The notes beneath the pieces were generated by a model. It made no database searches. It was not told where the DNA came from and saw nothing but the letters and a program-made list of their open reading frames with translations. A stretch of 64,000 bases of DNA from Phyllobacterium bourgognense. Its GTDB lineage: Bacteria > Pseudomonadota > Alphaproteobacteria > Rhizobiales > Rhizobiaceae. Where the stretch lies: assembly GCF_003337575.1 (NCBI RefSeq), contig NZ_QPJM01000009.1:124001-188000 (forward strand). Direction: 5' to 3'. The position numbers were made by a program, and so were the translations under genes. Within the stretch, counting starts at the first letter, position 1; each line of letters starts with the position of its first letter. Positions 46,529 through 55,999 of this stretch are shown one piece after another.

Positions 46529-49059
46529 TTATGATCCATCATTTCCCGGGTCAGTTCGTCGGCGATCTCTTCCAGGAGCGTCTCATGCGCTTCACCGGGA
46601 ACACGTTCCTTGCCTATCTCCATCATCACGGGAACGGCAAAAGGCGAGATCTGGTCGAGGTTCTTGTGAACGATATGACCCTTGATTCGGCTTAGCATAT
46701 CGCTCAAACGCCGAATGTCGAGAAGACCCGTTGCGGCATCGGCGCGCGTCGCCTGGATCAGGATGTGATCGGGCTCGTGCTCGCGCAGCACGTCGTAGAT
46801 CAGGTCGGTCGAAACCGTCACTTGCCGTCCGGATTTTTCCTGTCCGGGATGACGTTTTTCAACCAGGCCGGAGATAAGCGCGCAGTTGCGGAAGGTGCGC
46901 TTCAGCATGAAGCTCTCCGACAGCCAGGTTTCGAGATCGTCCCCCAGCATATCCTCGTCGAAGAGCTCCGACAGCGGCAGTTCACCATTTTTGAACATCC
47001 GCCCCATGTCGCGCAGCCCCCAGATCGATACGGCGTAGTCGGTGGCGATAAAGCCGAGCGGCCGCGCCTTGGCGCGTTCCAGCCGACGGGTGAGCAGCAT
47101 GCCCAGCGTCTGGTGTGCCAGCCTGCCCTCGAACGGATAGATCACCATGTAGGATCGCTCGCCGCGCGGGAACGTTTCGACAAGCAGGCTGCCCGGCTGC
47201 GGCAGCACGGATTTCTCCTTCTGGATACGCAGCCAGTCACTGACCTGATCAGGCAATGCTCCCCAGCGCGCGGGGTCTGCCAGCATGGCCCGAACCTGGC
47301 TTGCAAGATAGGTAGACAAAGGAAATTTACCTCCTTCATAGGATGGTATCTTGGCGTCGAACCCTTCAGCGTTCGTGACAATGCATTCGTTCTCGCGAAT
47401 ACCCTCGAAGCGCAGCACGCGGCCGGAAAAGAAGAAGGTCTCGCCTGGACTGAGCGACTCGACGAAATACTCCTCTACCTTGCCGAGCACCGGCCCCCCT
47501 CTGTTGATACTGGCACGCACATTGCCGCCCTTGCCGCGCTGGCGGGTGAGCCGCACATTGAGGCTTGGCGCCTCGATAATGGTGCCGACATTCAACCGGT
47601 ATTGCTGGGCAAAGCGCGGGTGGGTCACACGCCAGGTGCCATCCGCGGTCTGCTTGATTTTGGCGAAACGTTCATAACTTTTCAACGCATACCCGCCGGT
47701 CGCGACGAAATCGACGATGCGATCGAAAGTCTCGCGTGGCAGCGCCGCATAGGGCAGGGCGGTGGTCACTTCTGCGTAGAGATCGTCCGCCCGGAACGGC
47801 TCGGCGCAGGCCATGCCGAGCACATGCTGCGCCAGCACGTCCAGCGAACCGTCACCCAGTGGCGGGGTATCCTGCGCGCCGATATAATTGGCGTCCAGCG
47901 CCGCCTGGCATTCCATCACCTCAAAGCGGTTGGCCGGAACGAGGATCGCGCGCGAAGGTTCGTCCATGCGGTGGTTGGAGCGGCCGATACGCTGCGCAAG
48001 GCGGCTTGCGCCCTTGGGTGCCCCGACATGGATGACGAGGTCGACATCGCCCCAGTCGATGCCGAGATCGAGCGTCGACGTCGCGACCACGGCCCGCAAG
48101 GCATTGGCCGCCATCGCCTGCTCCACCTTCCGGCGCTTGCCAACATCGAGCGAGCCATGATGCAGCGCAATGGGCATATTGTCGTCATTCGCCATCCACA
48201 GATCGTGAAACAGCCGCTCCGCCTGGCTGCGGGTGTTGACGAAGATCAGCGTTGTGCCATGCCGCTTGATCGCATCGTAGATACCAGGCAGCGCGTACAC
48301 CGCCGAATGCCCGGCCCATGGCACATGATCGTCCGATTCGAGAATCGTGATGTGCGGTTTTGCGCCGCCTTCCACGGTGACAAGACTGGCCATTGGCGCA
48401 TCGCTGGTCTGCGGCAAGAGCCAGCGCCGCAACCCATCCGGGTCGGCGACTGTGGCCGAAAGTCCGATGGTCTGCACCCCGGGCTGCAGGCGCCGCAGCC
48501 TTGCCAGCCCGAGTGACAACAGATGGCCCCGCTTGGACGTAACGAGGGAATGCAATTCATCGAAGATCACATAGCGCAGGTCCTCGAAGAAGCGCCCGGC
48601 ATCCTTGGCCGCGATTAGAAGTGCCAGCTGTTCTGGCGTTGTCAACAATATATCCGGCGGCGCCAGTTTCTGCCGCTGCCGTTTATAGGCGGGCGTGTCG
48701 CCGGTGCGCGTCTCGAGCGAGATATCCAGGCCCATCTCCGAGATGGGCTTTTCGAGGTTGCGATGAATATCGACAGCCAGCGCCTTCAGCGGCGAGATAT
48801 ACAGCGTATGGATGCCGCGGCTCGAAGCATTGCTCTTGCCGCGCTGTGCCAGGTCGACCAGCGCCGGCAGAAATCCAGCCAGCGTCTTGCCCGCGCCTGT
48901 CGGCGCTATCAGGAGGGTCGAGTTTCCCTGTTGCGATTCCTGCACCAGCGCCAGTTGATGCGCGCGGGGCGACCAGCCCTTCGACTGAAACCAATTCAGG
49001 AAGGACGGCGGCAGAAGAGGGGTGCCAATATCGGCCAGGGGTGATTTTCTGGTGCTCAC
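46525..49059 (-). CDS. ligase-associated DEXH-box DNA helicase (Lhr family)
   Basis: An 844-residue superfamily 2 helicase. Motif I is APTGAGKTLAGFLPAL, motif II FDELHSL (a DELH box), motif III GLSATV; the second RecA domain has LDLGIDWGDVDLVIHVG and RIGRSNHRMDEPSRA. The C-terminal Lhr winged-helix and DUF regions (about 420-810) contain GETFFFSGRVLRFEG. The frame runs open far upstream on the antisense of the exonuclease gene; GTG 49059 (VSTRKSPLAD) matches the family start but has a weak ribosome site. It acts in the ligase-associated repair pathway with PdeM. Confidence 0.93.
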   Translation of the reverse strand: MSTRKSPLADIGTPLLPPSFLNWFQSKGWSPRAHQLALVQESQQGNSTLLIAPTGAGKTLAGFLPALVDLAQRGKSNASSRGIHTLYISPLKALAVDIHRNLEKPISEMGLDISLETRTGDTPAYKRQRQKLAPPDILLTTPEQLALLIAAKDAGRFFEDLRYVIFDELHSLVTSKRGHLLSLGLARLRRLQPGVQTIGLSATVADPDGLRRWLLPQTSDAPMASLVTVEGGAKPHITILESDDHVPWAGHSAVYALPGIYDAIKRHGTTLIFVNTRSQAERLFHDLWMANDDNMPIALHHGSLDVGKRRKVEQAMAANALRAVVATSTLDLGIDWGDVDLVIHVGAPKGASRLAQRIGRSNHRMDEPSRAILVPANRFEVMECQAALDANYIGAQDTPPLGDGSLDVLAQHVLGMACAEPFRADDLYAEVTTALPYAALPRETFDRIVDFVATGGYALKSYERFAKIKQTADGTWRVTHPRFAQQYRLNVGTIIEAPSLNVRLTRQRGKGGNVRASINRGGPVLGKVEEYFVESLSPGETFFFSGRVLRFEGIRENECIVTNAEGFDAKIPSYEGGKFPLSTYLASQVRAMLADPARWGALPDQVSDWLRIQKEKSVLPQPGSLLVETFPRGERSYMVIYPFEGRLAHQTLGMLLTRRLERAKARPLGFIATDYAVSIWGLRDMGRMFKNGELPLSELFDEDMLGDDLETWLSESFMLKRTFRNCALISGLVEKRHPGQEKSGRQVTVSTDLIYDVLREHEPDHILIQATRADAATGLLDIRRLSDMLSRIKGHIVHKNLDQISPFAVPVMMEIGKERVPGEAHETLLEEIADELTREMMDHK

Positions 49060-49146
49060 TGCAACGAATGTAGTTGCGCGAGGTCGACGCGCCAAGACAT
49101 TGTTTGTCAGGATTGCGCGGAGCCAAATGCGGCCTATGTTCGTTAG

Positions 49147-50184
49147 GTGGTAAACCCGAGGAACGTCTTGCTGAAACGTCCCGAAGCCCTGCTGTGTTCG
49201 ACGCCTGCCGGCCTCTATTCCCCGGCCGGTGATTTCCATATCGATCCGGTTCGTCCCGTCGAGCGTGCATTGATCACCCATGGCCATTCCGATCATGCCC
49301 GCTCCGGTCACCGCAAGGTGATGGCAACGCAGCAGACACTCGACATCATGGGCTTGCGCTACGGCGCGAATTTCGCCGGCGAAACACAGGCTGCAGAGCT
49401 TGGCAAATCCATCGAAGTCAATGGTGTCAGCGTCAGTTTTCACCCGGCCGGCCACGTGCTTGGATCGGCGCAGATCGCTGTGGAGAAGGATGGCATGCGT
49501 ATCGTCGCCTCCGGAGACTACAAGCGCCGCGCCGATCCGACATGCCTCGGTTTTGAACCCATCGCTTGCGACGTCTTCATCACCGAAGCGACCTTCGCGC
49601 TCCCCGTATTCCGCCATCCCGACAGCCGCGACGAAATCGCCAAGCTGCTCAAATCGGTCGAACAGTTTCCCGAACGATCGCATCTCGTCGGCGCCTACGC
49701 CCTCGGCAAGGCACAGCGGGTCATCCGCATGCTGCGCGATGCAGGCTATGACCGGACAATCTACATCCACGGCGCCCTTGAGAAGCTCTGCGACTACTAT
49801 CAATCGCAAGGCATTGATCTCGGATCTTTGGCACCTGCGACCACCGAGACAGGCAGCGTGCAGGATTTCGCCGGCGCTATCGTCATCGGGCCGCCCTCGG
49901 CCTTTCTCGATCGCTGGGCGAGGCGTTTTCCCGATCCGGTCTCGTGCTTTGCCTCGGGCTGGATGCGCATTCGCCAGCGGGCGCGCCAAGGTGGTGTCGA
50001 ACTGCCGATCATACTTTCGGACCATTGCGACTGGGACGAGTTGACCGGCACGATCACCGAGCTTGGACCGGCCCAAGTTTGGGTCACCCACGGACGCGAG
50101 GAAGCTTTGGTGCGCTGGTGCGAGCTGAACGATTTCGCCGCACGGCCATTGCATCTCGTTGGCTACGAAGACGAGGGCGATTGA
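49147..50184 (+). CDS. ligase-associated DNA exonuclease (metallo-beta-lactamase / beta-CASP)
   Basis: A 345-residue MBL-fold nuclease with the metal motif THGHSDHARSGH near residue 44, FHPAGHVLGSAQI, ASGDYKR and, in the beta-CASP part, FASGWM and ILSDHCDW. This is the RNase J/CPSF-like exonuclease of ligase-associated clusters. It starts at GTG 49147, divergent from the helicase across about 90 bp, and its stop overlaps the ligase ATG (TGATG). Confidence 0.94.
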   Translation: MVNPRNVLLKRPEALLCSTPAGLYSPAGDFHIDPVRPVERALITHGHSDHARSGHRKVMATQQTLDIMGLRYGANFAGETQAAELGKSIEVNGVSVSFHPAGHVLGSAQIAVEKDGMRIVASGDYKRRADPTCLGFEPIACDVFITEATFALPVFRHPDSRDEIAKLLKSVEQFPERSHLVGAYALGKAQRVIRMLRDAGYDRTIYIHGALEKLCDYYQSQGIDLGSLAPATTETGSVQDFAGAIVIGPPSAFLDRWARRFPDPVSCFASGWMRIRQRARQGGVELPIILSDHCDWDELTGTITELGPAQVWVTHGREEALVRWCELNDFAARPLHLVGYEDEGD

Positions 50185-51809
50185 TGGAAGAATTTGCACA
50201 ACTCCTTGATCGGCTAGTCCTCACTCCGGCACGCAACGGCAAGTTGACGCTCCTTGTAGACTATTTCCGCGACACACCAGATCCGGACCGGGGCCTTGCG
50301 CTTGCCGCCATCACCGGTGATCTCAACATCGCCAACGTCAAGCCTGCGATGATCCGCGCCTTAATTGCCGAGCGCATGGACGAGCAGCTTTTCGCTTATT
50401 CCTATGATTACGTCGGCGATCTCGCTGAAACCATCTCGCTGGTCTGGTCAACGGATGAACCGCTGCGTGCCAATGCCGTGCCGACGCTCGGCGATATCGT
50501 CACTTCTCTGGAACATGCCTCGCGCAGCGACGCGGTGCGCCTGGTTGAAAAATGGCTGGACCAGCTCGATGCCTCCGCCCGCTATGCGCTGCTGAAACTT
50601 GTTACCGGCGGCATGCGCATCGGGGTTTCGGCCCGGCTTGCCAAACAGGCGCTGGCACAATTCGGCGAAGTCGATGTCACCGAGATCGAAGAGCTATGGC
50701 ATGGGCTGAAGCCGCCCTACCAGCCGTTATTCGCCTGGCTTGAGAAGACTGCCGACAAGCCGGAAAGCCTTGCCGCTGCACCATTCCGCCCGGTGATGCT
50801 GTCGACACCGCTCGAAGAACCGGACTATGCCAGAATCAATGCGGAGGATTACGCAGCCGAGTGGAAGTGGGACGGCATTCGCGTGCAACTGACGGCTGAG
50901 GGCGGAAAATGCCGTATCTATTCGCGCACCGGCGACGATATCTCCCATGCCTTTCCCGACATTGCGGATTTCATGAGTTTCGAAGGCACGCTCGACGGCG
51001 AATTGCTCGTCGCGCGCAGCGTCGATGCCGCTATCGAGATCGGCGCTTTCGGCGACCTGCAGCAACGCCTCAACCGCAAGACCGTCTCGGCAAAGCAGCT
51101 GGAAAGCCACCCCGCCTTTGTCCGGCTCTACGATCTGCTTTTTGACGGCAAGGAGGATATCCGCGCATTTTCGTTTGCGGAACGGCGCACCCGCCTCGAA
51201 TTCTTCGTCAAACAGCTGGAGCCGACGCGCTTCGACCTTTCGCCGCTGGTTCCTTTCGAAAACTTCGAGGACCTCGTCGAACTGCGCAAGAACCCGCCGC
51301 ATCCGATCATCGAAGGGTTGATGCTGAAGCAGCGCTCGTCGGCCTATGTGCCGGGTCGGCCAAAAGGTCCGTGGTTCAAGTGGAAGCGCGATCCCTTCAT
51401 CATCGATGCCGTGCTCGTCTATGCCCAGCGCGGCCACGGCAAGCGTTCGAGCTATTATTCGGATTATACCTTCGCCGTCTGGACAGGACCGGAAAGCGAG
51501 CCGCATCTGGTGCCGGTCGGCAAGGCCTATTTCGGCTTCACCGATGAAGAGTTGAAACAGCTGGACGCGTTCGTGCGCAACAACACGACCGAGCGTTTCG
51601 GCCCGGTGCGCTCGGTGCGGGCCGAGCCCGAACATGGCCTCGTGCTTGAGGTCGCGTTCGAAGGCCTCAACCGCTCCAAGCGGCACAAATCCGGGGTCGC
51701 CATGCGGTTCCCCCGCATTTCGCGCTTGCGCTGGGACAAGCCGCCTATCGAAGCCGACCGGCTGGAAACCCTCGAAGCCCTGCTGCGTGATTCAGAAACA
51801 GCGGAATAA
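50184..51809 (+). CDS. ATP-dependent DNA ligase (LigB/LigC-like, cluster ligase)
   Basis: A 541-residue ligase. An N-terminal helical DNA-binding domain (about 1-200) precedes the adenylation domain with catalytic Lys228 in AEWKWDGIRVQL, then FEGTLDGELLV, LYDLLFDGKEDIR, IIEGLMLKQRSSAYVPGR and FKWKRDP. The OB-fold (about 420-535) has PVGKAYFGFTDEE. It seals nicks after processing by the neighbouring exonuclease, endonuclease and helicase. The frame opens upstream; ATG 50184 is coupled to the exonuclease stop. Confidence 0.95.
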   Translation: MEEFAQLLDRLVLTPARNGKLTLLVDYFRDTPDPDRGLALAAITGDLNIANVKPAMIRALIAERMDEQLFAYSYDYVGDLAETISLVWSTDEPLRANAVPTLGDIVTSLEHASRSDAVRLVEKWLDQLDASARYALLKLVTGGMRIGVSARLAKQALAQFGEVDVTEIEELWHGLKPPYQPLFAWLEKTADKPESLAAAPFRPVMLSTPLEEPDYARINAEDYAAEWKWDGIRVQLTAEGGKCRIYSRTGDDISHAFPDIADFMSFEGTLDGELLVARSVDAAIEIGAFGDLQQRLNRKTVSAKQLESHPAFVRLYDLLFDGKEDIRAFSFAERRTRLEFFVKQLEPTRFDLSPLVPFENFEDLVELRKNPPHPIIEGLMLKQRSSAYVPGRPKGPWFKWKRDPFIIDAVLVYAQRGHGKRSSYYSDYTFAVWTGPESEPHLVPVGKAYFGFTDEELKQLDAFVRNNTTERFGPVRSVRAEPEHGLVLEVAFEGLNRSKRHKSGVAMRFPRISRLRWDKPPIEADRLETLEALLRDSETAE

Positions 51810-52106
51810 GGTTCTGTTCAGGATTAGTCCGCAGATGCCGCTGCGCGCAAAGTCCTAAACCCGTATTCCATCGGTTTTCCACAAATTCCGATATGACTGT
51901 CATACGAGTCGAGAATGCCGCATTTCAAGCCAAAAACGGCGCTAAATCTCGCTTTGGTCCATATAGTGCAACAATTCGTTGACGTTACCGTAATCCCCTC
52001 TTCGAAAAAATATTACTACGAAAGCATTAGCCCCTGCTTGCGTTTGGCCATTTTTTGGCCTTTGTTCATGCCTTCGCAATTCTCTTAGAGGGGAAGGAAC
52101 AGAAGA
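51810..52106. other. intergenic stretch before the peptide transporter operon
   Basis: About 300 bp with no gene. TTGACG occurs at 51979-51984 and AT-rich sequence (AAAAAATATTACTAC) follows at 52004-52018, but the -10 spacing is not standard. GGCC-N7-GGCC near 52046-52061 may form a weak hairpin. A strong purine-rich ribosome site (AGGGGAAGGAAC) ends the stretch. Confidence 0.4.
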
Positions 52107-53705
52107 ATGACCCTAATGAAACTCAATCTCCGTGCGGCATTGCTGCTCGGATCGCTGATGCTGGGCGCAAGCCCCGCCTTGGCCGAAATGGTGCTCCATC
52201 GTGGCAATAGCGGCGAGCCGCAGACCCTCGACCAGTCGCAGACCTCCATCGATATCGAAGCTTTCATCGTCAAGGACCTCTATGAGGGCCTGACCGTCTA
52301 CGATGCAAACGGCAAGATCGTGCCGGGCGCAGCCGAAAGCTGGACCGTTTCGGATGATGGCACGGTCTACACCTTCAAGATCCGCGACAACGCCAAATGG
52401 TCCGATGGATCGCCAGTGGTTGCCGAAGACTTCATCTTCTCGATGCGCCGCGTCGAAGATCCGAAGACCGCAGCCGGCTATGCGAACATTCTCTATCCCA
52501 TCAAGAATGCCGAAGCGATCAACAAGGGGACAGTTCCCGTCGATCAGCTTGGCATGAAGGCAATCAACGACAAGACGCTCGAGATCACGCTGGAGCGCCC
52601 GACCCCCTTCTTCATCGAACTTCTGTCGCACCAGACAGCGCTGCCGATCAACAAGGCAAGCTTCGAAAAGAACGGCGCTGATTTCGTCAAGCCGGGCAAG
52701 CTCGTTGGCAATGGGGCGTTCAAGCTTACCGAACACGTGCCGAACGATCACCTGACCGTGGTCAAGAACGAAAACTACTGGGACGCCGCCAACGTCAAGC
52801 TCGACAAGGTCATCTTCTACCCGCAGGAAGACCAGGCTGCCGCTGTCCGCCGTTATGAAGCCGGTGAACTCGACCTCGTCTATAACTTCTCCACCGATCA
52901 GATCGACCGCTTGCGCAAGGCGAATGCAAAACAGGTTCATGTGACACCTGCCTTCGCCACATACTACTATCCTTTCGATACACGCACCGAGCCTTTCAAC
53001 GATGTCCGTGTTCGTCGGGCCCTTTCCATGTCGGTCGATCGCGAGTTCCTCTCGCACGATATTTTCAACGACTCGAAAATGCCGATTTATTCGCTCGTTC
53101 CTCCGGGTCTCGAAAACTACGGCGAACCCTCGAAGGCCGATTTTGCCAGCATGTCCCAGCTTGATCGTGAAGACAAAGCAGTGGAGCTGATGAAGGAAGC
53201 CGGATATGGCGAAGGCGGCAAGCCTTTGAATATCGAAATCCGCTACAACACCAATCCGAACCACCAGAAGGCAGCAACCGCCGTTGCCGACATGTGGAAG
53301 AAGACCTTCGGTGCCAATGTAACGTTGACGAATCTCGACATCAGCGCCCATTACGCCTACCTGCAGGAAGGCGGAAAATTCAATGTCGCGCGCGCCGGCT
53401 GGACTGCCGACTATGCGGATGCCGAAAACTTCCTCAACCTTAATGTCAGCAGCAACAAGACCTTCAATTACGGACACTATGAAAATCCGGAATTCGATGC
53501 GCTGATGAAGAAATCCTACGAGGAACGCGACCCGGCAGCCCGCTCGAAGATCCTGCACGAAGCCGAAGCTCTGCTAATGCGCGACCAGCCGATTGCTCCG
53601 CTGGTCAACGACGCCAATTTCTGGCTCGTCGCCGACAAGGTTCAAGGCTGGGGCGACAACGGTAACAACGAACATCTGAGCAAGTATCTGAGCATCAAGG
53701 AATAA
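52107..53705 (+). CDS. oligopeptide ABC transporter periplasmic binding protein (OppA type)
   Basis: A 532-residue family 5 solute-binding protein. The signal peptide (LRAALLLGSLMLGASPALA, cleavage near 26) is followed by HRGNSGEPQTLDQSQTSIDIEAFIVKDLYEGLTVYDANG, the OppA-type start. The later DKTLEITLERPTPFFIELLSHQTALP segment is also typical. It captures peptides in the periplasm for the permeases and ATPase encoded downstream; a hairpin and a 240-bp gap separate it from them, consistent with higher expression of the binding protein. Confidence 0.95.
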   Translation: MTLMKLNLRAALLLGSLMLGASPALAEMVLHRGNSGEPQTLDQSQTSIDIEAFIVKDLYEGLTVYDANGKIVPGAAESWTVSDDGTVYTFKIRDNAKWSDGSPVVAEDFIFSMRRVEDPKTAAGYANILYPIKNAEAINKGTVPVDQLGMKAINDKTLEITLERPTPFFIELLSHQTALPINKASFEKNGADFVKPGKLVGNGAFKLTEHVPNDHLTVVKNENYWDAANVKLDKVIFYPQEDQAAAVRRYEAGELDLVYNFSTDQIDRLRKANAKQVHVTPAFATYYYPFDTRTEPFNDVRVRRALSMSVDREFLSHDIFNDSKMPIYSLVPPGLENYGEPSKADFASMSQLDREDKAVELMKEAGYGEGGKPLNIEIRYNTNPNHQKAATAVADMWKKTFGANVTLTNLDISAHYAYLQEGGKFNVARAGWTADYADAENFLNLNVSSNKTFNYGHYENPEFDALMKKSYEERDPAARSKILHEAEALLMRDQPIAPLVNDANFWLVADKVQGWGDNGNNEHLSKYLSIKE

Positions 53706-53714
53706 GAACGAACA

Positions 53715-53742
53715 TGCGCAATCCGGATTATCCGGGTTGCGC
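53715..53742 (+). terminator. hairpin after the peptide-binding protein gene
   Basis: TGCGCAATCCGG and CCGGGTTGCGCA form a 12-bp stem (one G-T pair) with a four-to-five-base loop, followed by only three T. It starts 9 bases after the stop. It may be a partial terminator or an mRNA-stabilising hairpin that sets the binding protein to permease ratio. Confidence 0.6.
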
Positions 53743-53942
53743 ATTTCACCTGCTCAGGCCCATGTTTTCGCTTTCCGCCAGACAAATCAGATCAAGACTA
53801 TGCTCCCGCCCCCTCTCGTCATGAGACGGGCGAATGGAAGTTCTTGAAGTTTGCAACGGAACGCAGTTCTCTGGGGATTATCGTGTGAGCGCGCCTAGGG
53901 TCAGGACCCTGACGGGCACGTCAACAGGAAGAGTTAAACTCG

Positions 53943-54866
53943 ATGTTCCATTTTGTCCTTCGCCGCTTGGCGAGTGCAGTGCCGACGCTGTTCATTGTCG
54001 TCACGCTATCCTTCTTCCTCATGCGTTTTGCGCCAGGAGGCCCCTTCAATCTGGAACGGCCGCTGCCGCCGGCGACGATGGAAAACCTGATGAAGGCCTA
54101 CCATCTCGATCAGCCGCTGTGGAACCAGTATCTGCAATATCTCAAGAATGCGGTCACCGGCGATTTCGGTCCAAGCTACATCTACAAGGACAACACCATC
54201 GCTGAACTGATCGGCAAGGGTTTGCCATACTCGATCACGCTCGGTTCCTATGCGCTGTTGCTGGCGCTTTTTGGTGGCGTGTTTATCGGCACGATTGCCG
54301 CCCTCCGGCAAAACAGTTTTCTCGATTTCCTCATCATGTCCATCGCAACAGTCGGCGTTACGGTGCCGAACTTCGTTGTCGGTCCGGTCCTCACGCTGGT
54401 TTTCGCCGTGCTGCTGTCGTTGCTGCCCGCAGGTGGCTGGGGTGACGGCTCCTGGCGCTTTCTCATCCTGCCGATGATTGCCCTTGCCCTGCCGCAGCTC
54501 GCCGTCTTTGCAAGGCTGACGCGCGGCTCGATGATCGAGGGGCTGCACACGGATCACATCCGCACCGCACGCGCCTATGGACTACCGCCAAGAGTAGTCG
54601 TCATCACCCACGCCATGCGGGGTGCGCTGCTTCCGGTGGTATCGTATCTTGCGCCATGCGCCGCGGCGCTGTTGACGGGTTCTGCCGTGGTTGAATCGAT
54701 CTTCACCATTCCCGGCGTCGGTCGATATTTCGTCCTGGGCGCGATCAATCGCGACTACACGCTCGTCATGGGAACCGTCGTTCTCGTCGCGATCTTCGTC
54801 ATCGTCTTCAATCTTCTGGTCGATATTCTCTACGGCCTTCTTGACCCGAGGGTTCGTCATGACTGA
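53943..54866 (+). CDS. oligopeptide ABC transporter permease (OppB type)
   Basis: A 307-residue inner-membrane permease with six helices. It starts with the typical MFHFVLRRLASAVPTLFIVVTLSFFLMRFAPGGPF, and its EAA coupling loop lies in RTARAYGLPPRVVVITHAMRGALLPVVSYL. It has AGGAAGAG as ribosome site and overlaps the next permease by 8 bases. Confidence 0.95.
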   Translation: MFHFVLRRLASAVPTLFIVVTLSFFLMRFAPGGPFNLERPLPPATMENLMKAYHLDQPLWNQYLQYLKNAVTGDFGPSYIYKDNTIAELIGKGLPYSITLGSYALLLALFGGVFIGTIAALRQNSFLDFLIMSIATVGVTVPNFVVGPVLTLVFAVLLSLLPAGGWGDGSWRFLILPMIALALPQLAVFARLTRGSMIEGLHTDHIRTARAYGLPPRVVVITHAMRGALLPVVSYLAPCAAALLTGSAVVESIFTIPGVGRYFVLGAINRDYTLVMGTVVLVAIFVIVFNLLVDILYGLLDPRVRHD

Positions 54867-55998
54867 TCTGAGCGGTATCCCTACCACAATCATCCCGCCG
54901 GAAGAGTCCAAGGGGCGCAGCCTGTTTCAGCTCGCGGTTATTCGTTTCCGCCGCAATTATGCAGCCATGGCCGGCTGTGTGGTGCTGTTGCTGATCACCC
55001 TGTTCTCCTTCTTCGGACCCTATGTCATCAGTCATAAGTATGACGAGGTGTTCCCCTCCTACGTCAACGTCCCACCTAGCCTGGAGCCCTTGCCGAGGGC
55101 AGACACTCTCGGTGACGTGATGAAGGGTGTTGCCGATCGGGCCCGCGTCGAGCTGCGTGAGTTTGCCGTGGATGGCAATACGTTCACGGCGACGATCCAC
55201 GCGGACAAGGCCATCGATCCGCGCTCGACCCGCTATTTCGACCGCGCCAACGAATTCGACAATACACAGGTCACCGCCACCGAAGAGGACGGCAAGACGC
55301 TCAAATTGACGGGCGACGTCAAGCGCGAATATTTCCTTTTTGGCACCGATCAAAATGGCCGAGACCTGATGGCCCGTGTCATGCTTGGTGGACAAATTTC
55401 GCTCACCATTGGCTGCCTCGCCAGCCTCGTATCGCTGTTCATCGGCGTCATCTATGGCGCCATATCCGGCTATCTGGGCGGACGGGTCGACAATGTCATG
55501 ATGCGTCTCATAGAAATCCTCTATTCGCTGCCATTCGTCTTCCTCGTTGTGGTTCTGGTGGTGTTTTTCGGCCGGAGTTTCATTCTGATCTTTCTGGTGA
55601 TCGGCGCAGTTGAATGGCTGGACATGGCACGTATCGTGCGTGGCCAGACGCTCGCCTTGAAGCGCCGCGAATTCATCGGCGCGGCGCAGGCACTCGGTTT
55701 GACGGACTGGCAGATCATCCGCCGGCACATCATTCCTAATACGATTGGACCGGTCGTTATTTTCGTCACGGTGGTCGTGCCGAAAGTGATCCTGCTCGAA
55801 AGCTTCCTGTCTTTCCTCGGCCTTGGCGTCCAGGAGCCACTTACCAGTTGGGGTGCACTGATCTCGGCGGGTGCCGACAAGATGCAGTCTTCGCCATGGT
55901 ATCTGATTTTCCCCGCCATCTTCTTCGTCGTTACGCTGTTCTCGCTGAATTTCATCGGCGACGGCTTGCGCGATGCACTCGACCCGAAGGACCGCTGA
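54859..55998 (+). CDS. oligopeptide ABC transporter permease (OppC type)
   Basis: A 379-residue permease. After the first helix (about 31-53) comes a periplasmic insertion of about 120 residues, larger than in many OppC proteins. The NGRDLMARVMLGGQISL entry segment and the EAA loop (GAAQALGLTDWQIIRRHIIPNTIGP) follow. The frame opens upstream inside OppB; ATG 54859 is the proper start. It ends 1 base before the ATPase start. Confidence 0.94.
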   Translation: MTDLSGIPTTIIPPEESKGRSLFQLAVIRFRRNYAAMAGCVVLLLITLFSFFGPYVISHKYDEVFPSYVNVPPSLEPLPRADTLGDVMKGVADRARVELREFAVDGNTFTATIHADKAIDPRSTRYFDRANEFDNTQVTATEEDGKTLKLTGDVKREYFLFGTDQNGRDLMARVMLGGQISLTIGCLASLVSLFIGVIYGAISGYLGGRVDNVMMRLIEILYSLPFVFLVVVLVVFFGRSFILIFLVIGAVEWLDMARIVRGQTLALKRREFIGAAQALGLTDWQIIRRHIIPNTIGPVVIFVTVVVPKVILLESFLSFLGLGVQEPLTSWGALISAGADKMQSSPWYLIFPAIFFVVTLFSLNFIGDGLRDALDPKDR

Positions 55999-55999
55999 G

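Noticed and set aside
49060-50199. Minus-strand frame of the helicase stays open about 1.1 kb upstream, suggesting a 1224-residue protein
   Set aside because: The extra part is antisense to the well-supported MBL exonuclease gene and has no helicase-related content; the family start matches the GTG at 49059.
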